64,000 nt of DNA from Falsiruegeria litorea R37. GTDB taxonomy: Bacteria; Pseudomonadota; Alphaproteobacteria; Rhodobacterales; Rhodobacteraceae. Below, piece by piece: positions 63,914 through 64,000 of the stretch. The first letter of the stretch is position 1. Each line of letters begins with the position of its first letter. Under the pieces are notes generated by a model. The model was given only the letters and a program-made list of their open reading frames with translations. It was not told the origin of the DNA and did not search any database. The stretch is taken from the NCBI RefSeq assembly GCF_900172225.1, contig NZ_FWFO01000005.1:62001-126000 (forward strand). The letters run 5' to 3'. The translations under genes were made by a program, and so were the position numbers.

Positions 63914-64000
63914 GAGTGTGCAAAGATATCCGTTTCAGGCCAGCCTGCCAAATCCAGCTTGGCGCGCATGGGAAGAAAATCAAAACAGGCCTGGGCCATC
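63910..64000 (-). CDS. Ribonuclease D-like 3'-5' exonuclease, C-terminal end (partial)
   Basis: The minus-strand frame entering from the right edge gives about 29 residues, ending AKLDLAGWPETDIFAHS and then TGA. That tail matches the short ribonuclease D-family exonucleases that precede kdsD in Rhodobacteraceae, as I recall. Only the last tenth or so of the gene is present, so the assignment rests on the tail and position. Confidence 0.6.
   Translation of the reverse strand, partial: MAQACFDFLPMRAKLDLAGWPETDIFAHS

Overview
The window is a chromosomal segment of an alphaproteobacterium, most likely a marine Rhodobacteraceae of the Roseobacter group (Ruegeria-like). The evidence is moderately high GC, dense gene packing with many 4-bp ATGA overlaps, and characteristic neighbourhoods: secA next to a parvulin PPIase, argJ and a MutT; hemH beside an NDUFAF5-like methyltransferase and comF; and a NavBac sodium channel with the TLESWSM pore motif. 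No phage, transposase, CRISPR array, tRNA or rRNA was recognised. Almost everything is core or soft-core genome.

Layout. 1-3.2 kb: 3' end of an unrecognised gene, argG, and two tandem paralogous membrane proteins. 3.3-9.6 kb: ilvA, an Hpt phosphotransfer protein divergent from a response regulator/PP2C phosphatase, two Nudix genes, hslO (Hsp33) and a CCA-adding-type nucleotidyltransferase. 9.6-16.1 kb: a possible 10-codon leader peptide with a stem-loop before an overlapping pair of ABC half-exporters, then a TrmA/RumA-type RNA methyltransferase, the sodium channel and a lipoprotein L,D-transpeptidase. 16.1-24.0 kb: a surface-glycan block with a sulfotransferase, a GT14 enzyme, two related glycosyltransferases, kdsB, cysQ and a KpsM-like ABC permease. 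CysQ would clear the PAP left by PAPS-dependent sulfation, so this block may make and export a sulfated glycan. 24.0-28.6 kb: SH3 protein, alkB, and dnaK-dnaJ with a candidate heat-shock promoter.

28.7-36.2 kb: a ten-gene thiamine run behind a TPP riboswitch, thiD-thiO-thiS-thiG-thiE-thiF followed by the salvage/uptake genes thiY-tenA-thiZ-thiX, nearly all overlapping. 36.2-45.6 kb: radC, a Rhodobacterales-type intergenic element, a PstS-like/OmpA fusion, a gene next to secA, secA, PPIase, argJ, mutT, and a 463-bp gap holding an unlisted 44-aa ORF and hairpins. 45.6-51.1 kb: rimP-nusA-ylxR-infB on the minus strand, preceded by a promoter-like sequence and a strong terminator hairpin inside the leader (candidate attenuator). 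51.1-58.0 kb: a half-length peptide-binding protein, pip, ubiG, a MarR regulator, a nitrilase-family amidase, grxC, comF, a methyltransferase and hemH. 58.0-64.0 kb: a 60-aa membrane-associated protein, a Tat-exported L,D-transpeptidase, a CAP-domain lipoprotein, then ptsN, hpf, lptB, lptA, lptC, kdsD and the 3' end of a ribonuclease D-like gene. rpoN, which often sits between lptB and hpf in Proteobacteria, is absent there.

No clearly new biological system is demonstrated. The best leads are the rimP-operon leader attenuator, the leader-peptide/stem-loop before the ABC pair, the bipartite sulfotransferase in the glycan block, the 44-aa TTG-start ORF, and the orphan half-length substrate-binding protein.
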